Shown piece after piece: positions 8,137-17,257 of a DNA stretch of 64,000 bases (position 1 is the first letter of the stretch; every line of letters starts with the position of its first letter). Below the pieces are notes generated by a model. It saw only the letters and a list, made by a program, of their open reading frames with translations, was not told the DNA's origin and did not search any database. The stretch lies in the NCBI RefSeq assembly GCF_011806565.1, contig NZ_JAATOP010000009.1, positions 1 to 64,000 on the forward strand, written 5' to 3'. The translations under genes were made by a program, and so were the position numbers. The DNA is from Marivivens donghaensis (GTDB lineage Bacteria; Pseudomonadota; Alphaproteobacteria; Rhodobacterales; Rhodobacteraceae).

Positions 8137-11100
8137 ATGTCCGTCCTCTCTCGCGCGTTTTCCCGTCTGGCCTTTGCCGCTCTGACCGTCATGCCCATGT
8201 CCGCCTCGGCGGCGTATCTGGGGTCGGTCGACGCCCAAGATATTTTCAATGGCAATCCGCTTGTTCTGGGCGCCGTGAGCGTCGGTGACACCTTTGATGT
8301 GACCGACAATTCTGGCAACTGCTACGAATTGCAGTCCGGCGCGAACTACTCGCTCAGCCTAACCTCTTTGCGCTGTGGTGTAACCACAACAGTGACATTC
8401 ACGAACGTAAGTGGCTCAGCCGGGTCTGTATTTGATCAATTTAATTTCCAAAACGCAGCCACATGGACCGGAATTAATCCGGCAACAGACTCCGACGGCA
8501 ATCTGACCGCTGCTGCTGGCGTGACCGAGCCCGTGGGCATCGACACGACAATCGACACCGTTGGTGAAGCGATCGACATTTTCGACTTTACTATCAGCGA
8601 TGGCGGCACCTCGGACGGCACCTTTTTCGACATTAGCCAGATCATCGTCCACGTTTCGGGCACATCGACCGATGCGGACCGCGCAAAGATCACCTTCCGT
8701 CTGAACGGCCCGCAGGTGAATAACGTCACGGGTACTTATAACGCCAGCAATGACACGCTGACCTTTGCGGGTCTGGCTATCGGCATCGTGGATGGCGGCT
8801 CGCAAACCTACGCGATCAACGCCTATTACAACGACAATTCGAACGTAATCGAAGACCGCACCGTGATCCTGTCGGTCGATGGCGATGCGGACGTGACCGT
8901 GGTGCCGACCGGCACGACATTCGGAACGACCACACCTGTGACCAACGGCGGCGGTTCCTCGTTCGATGTCACGGCAGTGCAGCATGTGTTCACCACGCAG
9001 CCCGCGACGTCGACCAGCGGTGCTGTGCTCGGCACGCAGCCGGTGGTCGCTGCGCAGGACGCGTTCGGCAACACCGACGTCGACTACACCGATGTCGTCA
9101 CTCTGTCGCTGGCCTCGGGCAGCGGAACCCTCAGCGGGTCCGGACAATCGGCCATTTCGGGCGTCGCGACCTTCACCGACATCGCCTATACCGCGACGGC
9201 GGACCAACAGAGCTTTAGTCTCACCACCGATGGCGTCTCAGTCAGCGGGCTGAGTGTCAATTCGTCGAACTCCGTCACTTCGGACGTTGTCGCGACCAAG
9301 CTGACGTTCAGCACAGAGCCCGCGCCGACTTCGATCAACAGTGGCCAGTCGACCAGCTTCACCACCGTGCCGGTTGTCGGTGCGTATGACGCGCAAAACG
9401 TGCTCGATACAGGCTATTCGACCGACATCGTCCTCAGTCTCACCGACCCGAATGACGGCACGCTGGACGGCACCGTCAACAGCATGACCGGCACAGGCGA
9501 CACCGACGGCAACGGCACCACGGTATCCATCACCCCGTCGAGCGGTGTGTCCACCTTCACGGGCCTCGCGCTGCAATACACCAACGGCGGATCGCCTGAC
9601 ACGGTGGCGCTCAGGGCAACTTCGGGCGGGCTGACGCTGGCCACATCGTCCTCGATCACGTCGATCGCGAACGTCGCGCCGACCGTGGATGCCGGCCTCA
9701 GCAACCAGACAGCGACCGCCTATACGGTGTTCGGCTACCAGTTCGTCTCCAACGCGTTTTCGGACAGTGATGGCACCATCGCCAGCTATGCAGCTGTGGA
9801 GCAGGGACAGGCGTCGCTTCCGTCGTGGCTGTCGTTCAACAGCGCCACGCGCACGTTCTCGGGCACGCCCGCGAACGCGGACGGCGGCACCGTCACGATT
9901 CAAGTCACCGCGACCGACAACGCTGGCGGCACCATCTCCGACACCTTCGACATCGTCGTAGGCACAGCGCAACAGACGCTCGACGTGAACGGCGCTGCGC
10001 TGAGCTTTACCGGCACAGGCACGGGAACGGGCACCTCGCTCAACGCGACACGCACCTACACCAACGTCATTACCATCGGCGGAGAGCAGATCGACGCGAC
10101 CGTCACCCTGACCGCGCTGTCGAACGCCACAGTGACGACCTTCGACTCCACCTCGAACCCATACGCGGATTCCGGCTTCTTCCAGCCGAACGTCAGCATC
10201 TCCAGCGCGGGCGGCTACGCCACCTTCAAGTTCGATTTCTTCGACAGTGCGGGCGTTCCGGTGACGCTCCAGAACGTTTATATCAACACCTATGACCTCG
10301 ACGGTGCGGGCGCGTCGTCCTCCGGCCGCCAGTACACCGACTTCACCAACATCGACGCCTACGCGCTGTCGAGCACGTCGGACGTGACCACCACGGTGCC
10401 GTCTTCGGGCGTCACCCGTTTCGTCACCACCATCGGCGGAAACGTCACGGCAAGCACAGGCACGGACGAGTTCAACGACATCCGCGCCCGCGTGTTCTAC
10501 GACGAGTTCTCCAGCATCTCGATCTCCGTGGGTGATACCTCGGCGACGGGCACGGCCTACTATGGCCTCGATTTCTCGATCGGTTACGCCTTTGCCAACA
10601 TCGGCACTTCGGTTTCGGCCAACGTCGCGCCGACCGTTTCGGGCAACTACAACGGCACCGGCCTGACCGAGGGTGACGTCACGACGGCGATCACCGTCAC
10701 CAGCCTGCTGGGCCAAGTCACGTCGGGCGATACGGACGGCGATACGCTCGGCATCGCGGTGACCGGAAAATCCGGCACGGCCACTGGCTGGCAGTACTCG
10801 TTCGACAATTCCGACTGGAGTTCCATGTCGTCCGTCTCCGACAGCATGGCGCTGTTGCTGGACGAAACCGCGTACCTGCGTCTGGTCACTGATCAAGACA
10901 ACGGCGCGACATATACGTTGACCTTCCGCGCATGGGACCAGACCACTGGCACCGCTTCGGGCTCAACGCTGATTTCGCTGAGCAACGTGTCGACCAACGG
11001 CAGCACCGCCGCGTTCTCCAGCGGTACGGGCACTTACACTGTTGTCGCGGCTGACGCTAACGACGGCCCCGCGCTATCCGTGGCGCTCGTGGACCAGAGC

Positions 11101-14100
11101 GTCACTGCGCAGCAGGCGCTGACCTATCAGTTCGCGGCGGGTAGCTTCACCGACGTGGATACGGGTGATGTGCTGACCTACACGGCCACGCTCGCGAATG
11201 GCGACCCGCTGCCGAGCTGGCTGTCGTTCGATGCCTCGACCCGCACGTTCTCGGGCACGCCGCAGGACGCGGATGTCGGCACGATCTCGGTCCGCGTCAC
11301 TGCGACCGACACCGGCTCGCTAACCGCCACTGACGACTTCGCCATCACGGTCAACGCGCGCCCGGACTCCACCGCGCCGACCGTCACCGCGGGCCAGACC
11401 CTAACCTATGACGAGAACCAGGCTGACGGCGCCACCATCGGCACCGTTGCCGCGACCGACAACGTCGCGATCACAGGCTTCAAGTTCCAAGGCACCAACA
11501 GCGCCACCTCGGTCGACGGCTCGTTCACCATCGACGCTGCGGGCAACGTCACCCTGAACACCGGCCCCGTTCCGGCGGCAAACGACTACGAGACCGCGCC
11601 GAACACCATCACCTACGCCATTCAGGCATGGGACGCGGCGAACAACCTCTCGGCCGCTGTGGACGTGACCTTTGCCGTGGCGGACCTCGACGAAGTCGCA
11701 CCGGCGATCATCTTCGACAGCGCCACCTACGCCAACGCTGCCGCCGTCGCGACCTCGATCAACGAGCGCGAAACGGCCGTTGGACAGTTCACCTCGGACG
11801 AGACCGTCACATGGTCGCTCGGCGGCACCGACGGCTCGCTGTTTGCCATCGACACGAGCGGCAACCTGACCTTCGTCAGCGCGCCCGACTTTGAGACCCC
11901 CCTCGACCAAGGCGATACGGCGAACAACAACATCTACGTGGTCGATATCACTGCGGCTGACGCCTCCACCAACCAGACCATGGTGACCGTCACTATCACC
12001 GTGCTCGACCTCGATGAAAACGGCCCCGTTCTGGCAATCACCGGCTATGGCGCTGTCACTGCGAACACCATCGAACTGTCGCGTCCTGAAAATTCGGCCG
12101 TCAGCATCGAGGTCACCTCGGACCGCACCGCCACTTGGGCGATCAGCGGCACCGACGCGTCCCTGTTCACCATGTCGAACGGCACGGTGACCATGAACGC
12201 GGTCCCCGACTACGAGGTGCCGCCCGATGGCGACACCAACAACATCTACGAGTTCACCGTGACCGCGACCAACATCTACGGTGCGGATACGGCGTTTCTG
12301 TTGAAGCTGACGATCACCGATCTGGACGACACGCTGCCGCTCGTCGGCTATGACGGTGGCTCGAATACCAACGCGGACGGCGCGACCATCGCGGTCAGCG
12401 TGGGCGAGAACCAGACTGGCGTCACCGACCTCACCGCCAGCGAGGCAGTCACTTGGGCCATCACCGGCGCACACGACGGCGCGCTCTTCGCGATCAGCAG
12501 CGCGGGCGAGGTGACCTTTGTCAGCGCGCCGGACTACGAAATCCCGCTCGACAGCTACGGCACGGCGGCCGACAACGTCTATGCGCTGGAGGTTACCGCG
12601 ACCGACGCGTCGAACAACGTGACCACCATCACTGTCGAAGTCACCGTACTCGACCTCGACGACATCGCGCCTGTGATCTCGCTGGGCGGTGCGACGGCTT
12701 CGAACGGCATGGACTTCCAGATCGACGAAAACGAAACCGATGTGACCTCGGTCGCAACGGACGAGACCGCGACGATCACCATTTCCGGCACCGATGGCGC
12801 GCTTTTCGATATCCAGTCTGGCCGCCTCGTGTTCCGCGCCGCGCCGAACTACGACGATCCGTCGGACGACGGTGCGGACAACGTCTATGAGCTGACGATC
12901 ACGGCAGAGGACGCTGCGGGCAACACCTCGGCCGTCACGATCACCGTGACCGTCCTGAACCTGCCTGACAGCCTGCCGGGCATCATCGAATCCGACATGA
13001 CCGACAACGACGGTGACGGGATCAACGACGCCCACGAAAGCATGACCGCCGACCGCGATGGCGACGGCATCATGGACGCGGACGACTTCGACCCCGAGGG
13101 CTATTTCTACTGCGAGGACGACGGCCGCATTCTGACAGGCGGCGGCATCGTGGTGACGGGCGCTGCAGGCTCGAACAGCTCGGTCGGTACGTTGAACAAC
13201 ATCCGCATCGAACTCGACGGGTCCACCGGCCGCTACCAGTGGTTCACGACACAGGCGGGCACCTACACGATGGACCTCGTGTACCCGTCCGACTACCCGA
13301 CCGCCGGTGCGCTGGCGTCCTCGGGAACGCTCGACCTGACCACGCTGCTGCCCGAAGACCCGGCGAGCCTCGGTTCTTCGGAATATGGCAGCACGGGCTA
13401 TCTGGCAGACAACACCCCGACCGCGTTCTACACCGTCTTCGACATCGAAGCGGGCGACCCTGTGGTGATCGGCAACAACATCCCCGTTGCTGATTGCGGC
13501 GTGAACACCGTGACGCTCACCGGTCCGGGCAACATCGACGAGCCGACCAGCGGCACCACGGACCTGACCTTCACCGTCAGCCAGAGCCGCGTCTCTGCCG
13601 TCGATACAGTGATCGCCTACACCATGTCGGGCACCGCGACTTCGGGCAGCGATTACGCCGCGCCGTCGGGCACCGTGACCATCGCGGCGGGCGACACCAG
13701 CGCGGACATCACGATCACCGTGCAGTCCGACACCCTGTCCGAAGCGGACGAGACCGTGATCCTGACCCTCGCGTCGATCACGTCGTCGGACGATGTTACG
13801 GCCCTGTCGAGCGTCAGCGCCAACCTCACCGCGACCGTCACCATCGGCGAAAGCATGCTCGACGCGATCCGCGAGGAACTGACCGCCGTCCTGCAAGACG
13901 ACCTCTCGCAGACGGTGCAGGAACAGCAGGACCGTTTCGACGGCATCGCCAAGGGTGCGCTTGACCGCCTCAAAGAAGGTCAGGACCACCTGCGCTGCGG
14001 CGTGAACGAAGCGCTGGACGTCAACGGCATGGCCGAAGTCGTCAACGGCGAGCTGACCACCAACGGCAGCTTCCGCGAGGACGTGTTCGACTGTATGAGC

Positions 14101-14955
14101 GAAGAGCGCACCATCACCGAAGGCGACTTCGACATCCACTACGCCGAAGACTACGGCACCGCGCTGACTTTCAACTACACCCGTATGCACGAGCGCATGA
14201 CCACCGAAGACGACCTGCGCGGCTGGTTCTACGGCGGCTACCTGCGTCAGGCGCAGATCGACACGGGCAACGTTGACGGCACCATCCGCGGCTTCGGTGT
14301 CAACGGCGGTCTCTACGGTGCATCGCGCCTGAACGAGACACTGTTCATCGACTACTACGGCGCGCTTGCCGTGGGCCGACATAACTACACGCTCGACTTC
14401 GAAAGCCAGCAGGCCAACGCGGCGGGCGAGTATATCTACAGCGCGCTCTTCGGCGGCGTGGCCCTGTCGGGCGAGAAGGAGTATGACACCTTCACGCTCA
14501 TCCCGCGCGTCGGCATCGACACCGCCCATGCGCGTGCCGGCAGTACCGAAGTCACCGTGACCTCGCTCGGCCTCAGCGAAGTCGGCGACCTCGATATCGG
14601 TGACTATGACGGCTCCACCCTGTTCGGAGAGCTGATCTACCAGACCGGCGGCTATAATGCCGAGGCCGATGCCTTCACCCGCATCGAAATCGCGCCGCGC
14701 GTTTCCTGCTCGCTAGGCGGATCGGCCACCTGCGGCGCGGGGGCGTATATCGACTACCGCTACGCCACCCGCGGTGACGACATCGCCTACGGTCTGCGCC
14801 TCGATTACGAGGTGATGGACGAGCGCGACAGCTTCACGCTGGATGTCAGCCGCAGCCGTCTGATCATGAACGGGCAGGGCACCAGCGGCGTGAACGTGAC
14901 CACCGACCAGAACGGCAACGTCTCGGTCGGGTTGACGGTCGAGGCCAACTACTAA
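8137..14955 (+). CDS. Giant surface protein: He_PIG/cadherin-like/Calx-beta-like repeats with a C-terminal outer-membrane barrel
   Basis: 2272 residues, the largest gene here. The signal peptide (MSVLSRAFSRLAF... ending SASA) precedes a secreted part rich in Thr, Ser, Asp and Gly. Approximate modules: 1-510 beta-rich, including two segments resembling bacterial Ig/filamin folds; 513-610 and 977-1074 putative-Ig (He_PIG) domains, each with PSWLSF...TRTFSGTP; 828-976 an intervening domain; five cadherin-like repeats at 1082-1609 marked by DEN/GEN motifs and closing VTVLDLDE/D; 1618-1658 thrombospondin-type-3-like calcium loops (DNDGDGINDAHES, DRDGDGIMDADDFDP); 1790-1905 a Calx-beta-like domain (SGSDYAAPSGTVTIAAGD); 1907-1950 an amphipathic helix; about 1997-2272 a barrel ending VSVGLTVEANY. 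This looks like a type V-like adhesin exposed by its own barrel, stiffened by calcium. The Shine-Dalgarno sequence is weak. Likely role: attachment or cell-cell contact (inference). Confidence 0.85.
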   Translation: MSVLSRAFSRLAFAALTVMPMSASAAYLGSVDAQDIFNGNPLVLGAVSVGDTFDVTDNSGNCYELQSGANYSLSLTSLRCGVTTTVTFTNVSGSAGSVFDQFNFQNAATWTGINPATDSDGNLTAAAGVTEPVGIDTTIDTVGEAIDIFDFTISDGGTSDGTFFDISQIIVHVSGTSTDADRAKITFRLNGPQVNNVTGTYNASNDTLTFAGLAIGIVDGGSQTYAINAYYNDNSNVIEDRTVILSVDGDADVTVVPTGTTFGTTTPVTNGGGSSFDVTAVQHVFTTQPATSTSGAVLGTQPVVAAQDAFGNTDVDYTDVVTLSLASGSGTLSGSGQSAISGVATFTDIAYTATADQQSFSLTTDGVSVSGLSVNSSNSVTSDVVATKLTFSTEPAPTSINSGQSTSFTTVPVVGAYDAQNVLDTGYSTDIVLSLTDPNDGTLDGTVNSMTGTGDTDGNGTTVSITPSSGVSTFTGLALQYTNGGSPDTVALRATSGGLTLATSSSITSIANVAPTVDAGLSNQTATAYTVFGYQFVSNAFSDSDGTIASYAAVEQGQASLPSWLSFNSATRTFSGTPANADGGTVTIQVTATDNAGGTISDTFDIVVGTAQQTLDVNGAALSFTGTGTGTGTSLNATRTYTNVITIGGEQIDATVTLTALSNATVTTFDSTSNPYADSGFFQPNVSISSAGGYATFKFDFFDSAGVPVTLQNVYINTYDLDGAGASSSGRQYTDFTNIDAYALSSTSDVTTTVPSSGVTRFVTTIGGNVTASTGTDEFNDIRARVFYDEFSSISISVGDTSATGTAYYGLDFSIGYAFANIGTSVSANVAPTVSGNYNGTGLTEGDVTTAITVTSLLGQVTSGDTDGDTLGIAVTGKSGTATGWQYSFDNSDWSSMSSVSDSMALLLDETAYLRLVTDQDNGATYTLTFRAWDQTTGTASGSTLISLSNVSTNGSTAAFSSGTGTYTVVAADANDGPALSVALVDQSVTAQQALTYQFAAGSFTDVDTGDVLTYTATLANGDPLPSWLSFDASTRTFSGTPQDADVGTISVRVTATDTGSLTATDDFAITVNARPDSTAPTVTAGQTLTYDENQADGATIGTVAATDNVAITGFKFQGTNSATSVDGSFTIDAAGNVTLNTGPVPAANDYETAPNTITYAIQAWDAANNLSAAVDVTFAVADLDEVAPAIIFDSATYANAAAVATSINERETAVGQFTSDETVTWSLGGTDGSLFAIDTSGNLTFVSAPDFETPLDQGDTANNNIYVVDITAADASTNQTMVTVTITVLDLDENGPVLAITGYGAVTANTIELSRPENSAVSIEVTSDRTATWAISGTDASLFTMSNGTVTMNAVPDYEVPPDGDTNNIYEFTVTATNIYGADTAFLLKLTITDLDDTLPLVGYDGGSNTNADGATIAVSVGENQTGVTDLTASEAVTWAITGAHDGALFAISSAGEVTFVSAPDYEIPLDSYGTAADNVYALEVTATDASNNVTTITVEVTVLDLDDIAPVISLGGATASNGMDFQIDENETDVTSVATDETATITISGTDGALFDIQSGRLVFRAAPNYDDPSDDGADNVYELTITAEDAAGNTSAVTITVTVLNLPDSLPGIIESDMTDNDGDGINDAHESMTADRDGDGIMDADDFDPEGYFYCEDDGRILTGGGIVVTGAAGSNSSVGTLNNIRIELDGSTGRYQWFTTQAGTYTMDLVYPSDYPTAGALASSGTLDLTTLLPEDPASLGSSEYGSTGYLADNTPTAFYTVFDIEAGDPVVIGNNIPVADCGVNTVTLTGPGNIDEPTSGTTDLTFTVSQSRVSAVDTVIAYTMSGTATSGSDYAAPSGTVTIAAGDTSADITITVQSDTLSEADETVILTLASITSSDDVTALSSVSANLTATVTIGESMLDAIREELTAVLQDDLSQTVQEQQDRFDGIAKGALDRLKEGQDHLRCGVNEALDVNGMAEVVNGELTTNGSFREDVFDCMSEERTITEGDFDIHYAEDYGTALTFNYTRMHERMTTEDDLRGWFYGGYLRQAQIDTGNVDGTIRGFGVNGGLYGASRLNETLFIDYYGALAVGRHNYTLDFESQQANAAGEYIYSALFGGVALSGEKEYDTFTLIPRVGIDTAHARAGSTEVTVTSLGLSEVGDLDIGDYDGSTLFGELIYQTGGYNAEADAFTRIEIAPRVSCSLGGSATCGAGAYIDYRYATRGDDIAYGLRLDYEVMDERDSFTLDVSRSRLIMNGQGTSGVNVTTDQNGNVSVGLTVEANY

Positions 14956-14959
14956 AACG

Positions 14960-14990
14960 CAAAGGGCGGCCCGAGTGGCCGCCCTTTCGC
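14960..14990 (+). terminator. Terminator after the giant surface protein
   Basis: AAAGGGCGGCC (14961-14971) pairs with GGCCGCCCTTT (14977-14987) around CGAGT, directly after the stop at 14955. The following T run is short. Confidence 0.75.
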
Positions 14991-15049
14991 TATCATGGTG
15001 ACAGCCTGTCGCATTCCTGATTTTACATGTGTGTGCGATCACCGCACCC

Positions 15050-15241
15050 ATGACTCATGATAACGTATCTTCCGAAAACATCCGCACGATCATGCTTCCG
15101 CTGCTGGCGCTCGTCGCCATCATCGCCGTGATCGCTGCTGCCGTCGCAGCCTTCGGCATCGGCGGCCTGATGGTCCCCGTTCTGGTGGCCGTCCCGACGA
15201 TCTTCGTCCTTCTGGTCTGGATCTCGCTCGGGAAGGGTTAA
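15050..15241 (+). CDS. Small membrane protein of unknown function
   Basis: 63 residues from the ATG at 15050 (MTHDNVSSENIRT); an in-frame start at 15029 would add seven. After a short polar N-terminus it has two closely spaced hydrophobic helices, MLPLLALVAIIAVIAAAVAA and LMVPVLVAVPTIFVLLVW, ending SLGKG. I do not recognise a family. It lies alone between the giant surface protein and the convergent ABC-F gene, and its stop codon shares the palindrome TTAA with that gene's stop. Hydrophobicity fits a real inner-membrane peptide, but only comparative data could confirm that it is translated. Confidence 0.5.
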   Translation: MTHDNVSSENIRTIMLPLLALVAIIAVIAAAVAAFGIGGLMVPVLVAVPTIFVLLVWISLGKG

Positions 15242-17046
15242 GCCTCTGATTTTTCCATCAGAAGCAGCCATTCCTCTTCCGCAGCGGCGAGCGCGTCCTG
15301 CCGCTGCACCAACGCTTCCGTCGCCTTCTGGAACTTCACCGGCTGTTTGGTGAACAGCTCCGGATCGGCCATCAGCACTTCGAGTTTGCCGATCTCTGCG
15401 GTCAGCTTGTCGATCTCCGCAGGCAGCGCCTCCAGACGGTGCTTCTCGGTGAAAGTCAGACCCGATTTGCGGTTTTCGGCCTTGGGCTTCTCCGCTTTCG
15501 GCTTCTCTGCTTTCTCGACCTTGTCCTGCTTGGTCTGCTCGCCGCGCTGCGCCAGATAATCGCTCCAACCGCCCGCATAAACGGTGGCGTTGCCGTTGCC
15601 TTCCATCGCGATGGTGGTCGTCGCCACACGGTCGAGGAAGTCACGGTCGTGGCTCACGAGGATCACGGTGCCGTCGTAGTTGTCGAGCAGTTCCTGAAGC
15701 AGGTCCAGCGTCTCGATATCCAGATCGTTCGTCGGTTCGTCGAGCACCAACAGGTTCGACGGCTTGGCCATGAGTTTGGCCAGCAGCAGACGCGCCTTCT
15801 CACCGCCCGACAGCGATTTCACAGGCGCGCGCGCTTGGCCTTCGTCGAACAGGAAGTCCTTCAGATAGGCCACAACGTGCTTGGGATTGCCGCGCACCAT
15901 CACCTGATCCGCACGACCGCCGACACGCATTTCGGGATCGCCCGTAAGGCTGTCCCAAAGCGTCATCTCGGGATCGAGCTGCGCACGTGTCTGGTCGAAC
16001 ACGGCCACTTCGAGGTTCGTGCCCAGCGACACGCTGCCCTCGTCGGGCGCTTCCTGACCCAGCAGCATCTTGATGACGGTGGTCTTGCCCACGCCGTTCG
16101 GCCCGACGAAGGCCACGCGGTCGCCGCGCTGCACCAACAGATCGAGCCCCTTGACGATCTGCTTGTCATCGAACGCCTTGGTCAGCCCGCGCGCCTCGAT
16201 CACTTTCTTGCCCGAAACAGGCCCGCTGTCGAGTTGCAGCGCCGCAGTCCCCTGACGTTTGATGACTGACGCACGGTCAGCGCGCATCTCTTGCAGCGCA
16301 CGCACACGGCCCTGGTTACGCTTACGGCGGGCGCTGATGCCCTCGACCGCCCAACGCGCCTCGGCCTTGATCTTGCGATCCATCTTGTGAAGGGCGACGT
16401 CCTCGTCTTCCCAGATCTTGTCGCGCCACGCCTCGAACCCGTCAAAGCCGGTCTCCTGTCGGCGCACCATTCCGCGGTCGATCCAGAGCGTCGCACGGGT
16501 CAGGCTGCGCAGGAACGCGCGGTCGTGCGAGATCAGAACATATCCCGCTTTGATATTCTTCAGCTGGTCCTCCAACCACTGCACCGCCTCGATATCGAGG
16601 TGGTTCGTCGGCTCGTCCAGCAGCATCAACTCGGGCGCTTCCGCCATCAACTTGGCCAATGCCGCGCGGCGGCGCTCACCGCCCGATGCGGTCTCGACAG
16701 GGCGCGCAGGATCGAACTTCAGCCCCTCGGCCACCATCTCGATACGGTAGCGCTCCGCCTCGTCCAGCTCGCTCGCGGCGTAATCGCCCAGCGTGGCAAA
16801 GCCTTCCATGGTCGGGTCCTGCTCCATATAGCCGACGGTCACGCCGGCAGGGATCACGCGGTCGCCTTTGTCGGCCTCGATCAGGCCGGCCATCACCTTC
16901 ATCAGGGTGGACTTGCCCGATCCGTTCCGCCCGACCAGCGCAACGCGGTCGCCTTCCTGCACAATGGCCGAAAGGTCTTCGAAAACAGGATCGCCGCCAA
17001 AGGTGAGCGAAATATCGGTGAGCTGGAGTAGGGGTGCACGTGCCAT
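15238..17046 (-). CDS. uup: ABC-F family ATPase (Uup-like)
   Basis: 602 residues from the ATG at 17046 (MARAPLLQLTDISLTFGG). Two complete nucleotide-binding domains lie in one chain without membrane segments: Walker A GRNGSGKST and GPNGVGKTT, signatures SGGERRRAALAKLM and SGGEKARLLLAKLM, Walker B followed by DEPTNHLD and DEPTNDLD. The linker between them is the charged PtIM region. The C-terminus (about 520-602) is a Lys/Glu-rich coiled coil, as in Uup, which binds DNA or ribosomes. ABC-F proteins act at the ribosomal E-site or, for Uup, in genome stability. A longer reading to 17304 exists but would pass through an intergenic repeat and lacks family similarity. Confidence 0.9.
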   Translation of the reverse strand: MARAPLLQLTDISLTFGGDPVFEDLSAIVQEGDRVALVGRNGSGKSTLMKVMAGLIEADKGDRVIPAGVTVGYMEQDPTMEGFATLGDYAASELDEAERYRIEMVAEGLKFDPARPVETASGGERRRAALAKLMAEAPELMLLDEPTNHLDIEAVQWLEDQLKNIKAGYVLISHDRAFLRSLTRATLWIDRGMVRRQETGFDGFEAWRDKIWEDEDVALHKMDRKIKAEARWAVEGISARRKRNQGRVRALQEMRADRASVIKRQGTAALQLDSGPVSGKKVIEARGLTKAFDDKQIVKGLDLLVQRGDRVAFVGPNGVGKTTVIKMLLGQEAPDEGSVSLGTNLEVAVFDQTRAQLDPEMTLWDSLTGDPEMRVGGRADQVMVRGNPKHVVAYLKDFLFDEGQARAPVKSLSGGEKARLLLAKLMAKPSNLLVLDEPTNDLDIETLDLLQELLDNYDGTVILVSHDRDFLDRVATTTIAMEGNGNATVYAGGWSDYLAQRGEQTKQDKVEKAEKPKAEKPKAENRKSGLTFTEKHRLEALPAEIDKLTAEIGKLEVLMADPELFTKQPVKFQKATEALVQRQDALAAAEEEWLLLMEKSEA

Positions 17047-17092
17047 GACGCAGCAGCTAATCCGCCGCCCCAGAACGCGCAAGCCCCTGCCT

Positions 17093-17155
17093 GCCTTTGT
17101 GCCGAAAATATCCCGGGGGTGAATGGTCCGCAGGACCAGAGGGGGGCAGCGCCCC
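17093..17155. repeat. Dispersed GC-rich intergenic repeat, copy 1
   Basis: GCCTTTGTGCCGAAAATATC, then CCGGGGGTGAATGG, then a GC-rich palindromic tail GGGGGGCAGCGCCCCC. The same core recurs, inverted, at 24953-25020 and 31020-31082. It lies between the start of the ABC-F gene and the GH15 gene. Confidence 0.7.
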
Positions 17156-17257
17156 CATACCGCGCAAGGGCAGCCCGCGAACACTCCGGTTGCGGCAGAG
17201 CACGGAACCACCAAGCCTTGCCGGCGCTTACCTCTCCAGATTATAAGGACCACCCCC

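Noticed and set aside
12330-12963. Repeated units within the surface protein gene considered as a CRISPR or DNA repeat array
   Set aside because: Units are protein-level repeats of about 300 bp with diverged DNA, not short identical repeats with spacers.
11401-14529. Long minus-strand open frame of over 1000 codons opposite the giant surface protein
   Set aside because: It is an Arg/Asp/Val-rich shadow of the plus-strand gene, produced by high GC and the third-position bias; it has no start context, no recognisable domain and no Shine-Dalgarno.
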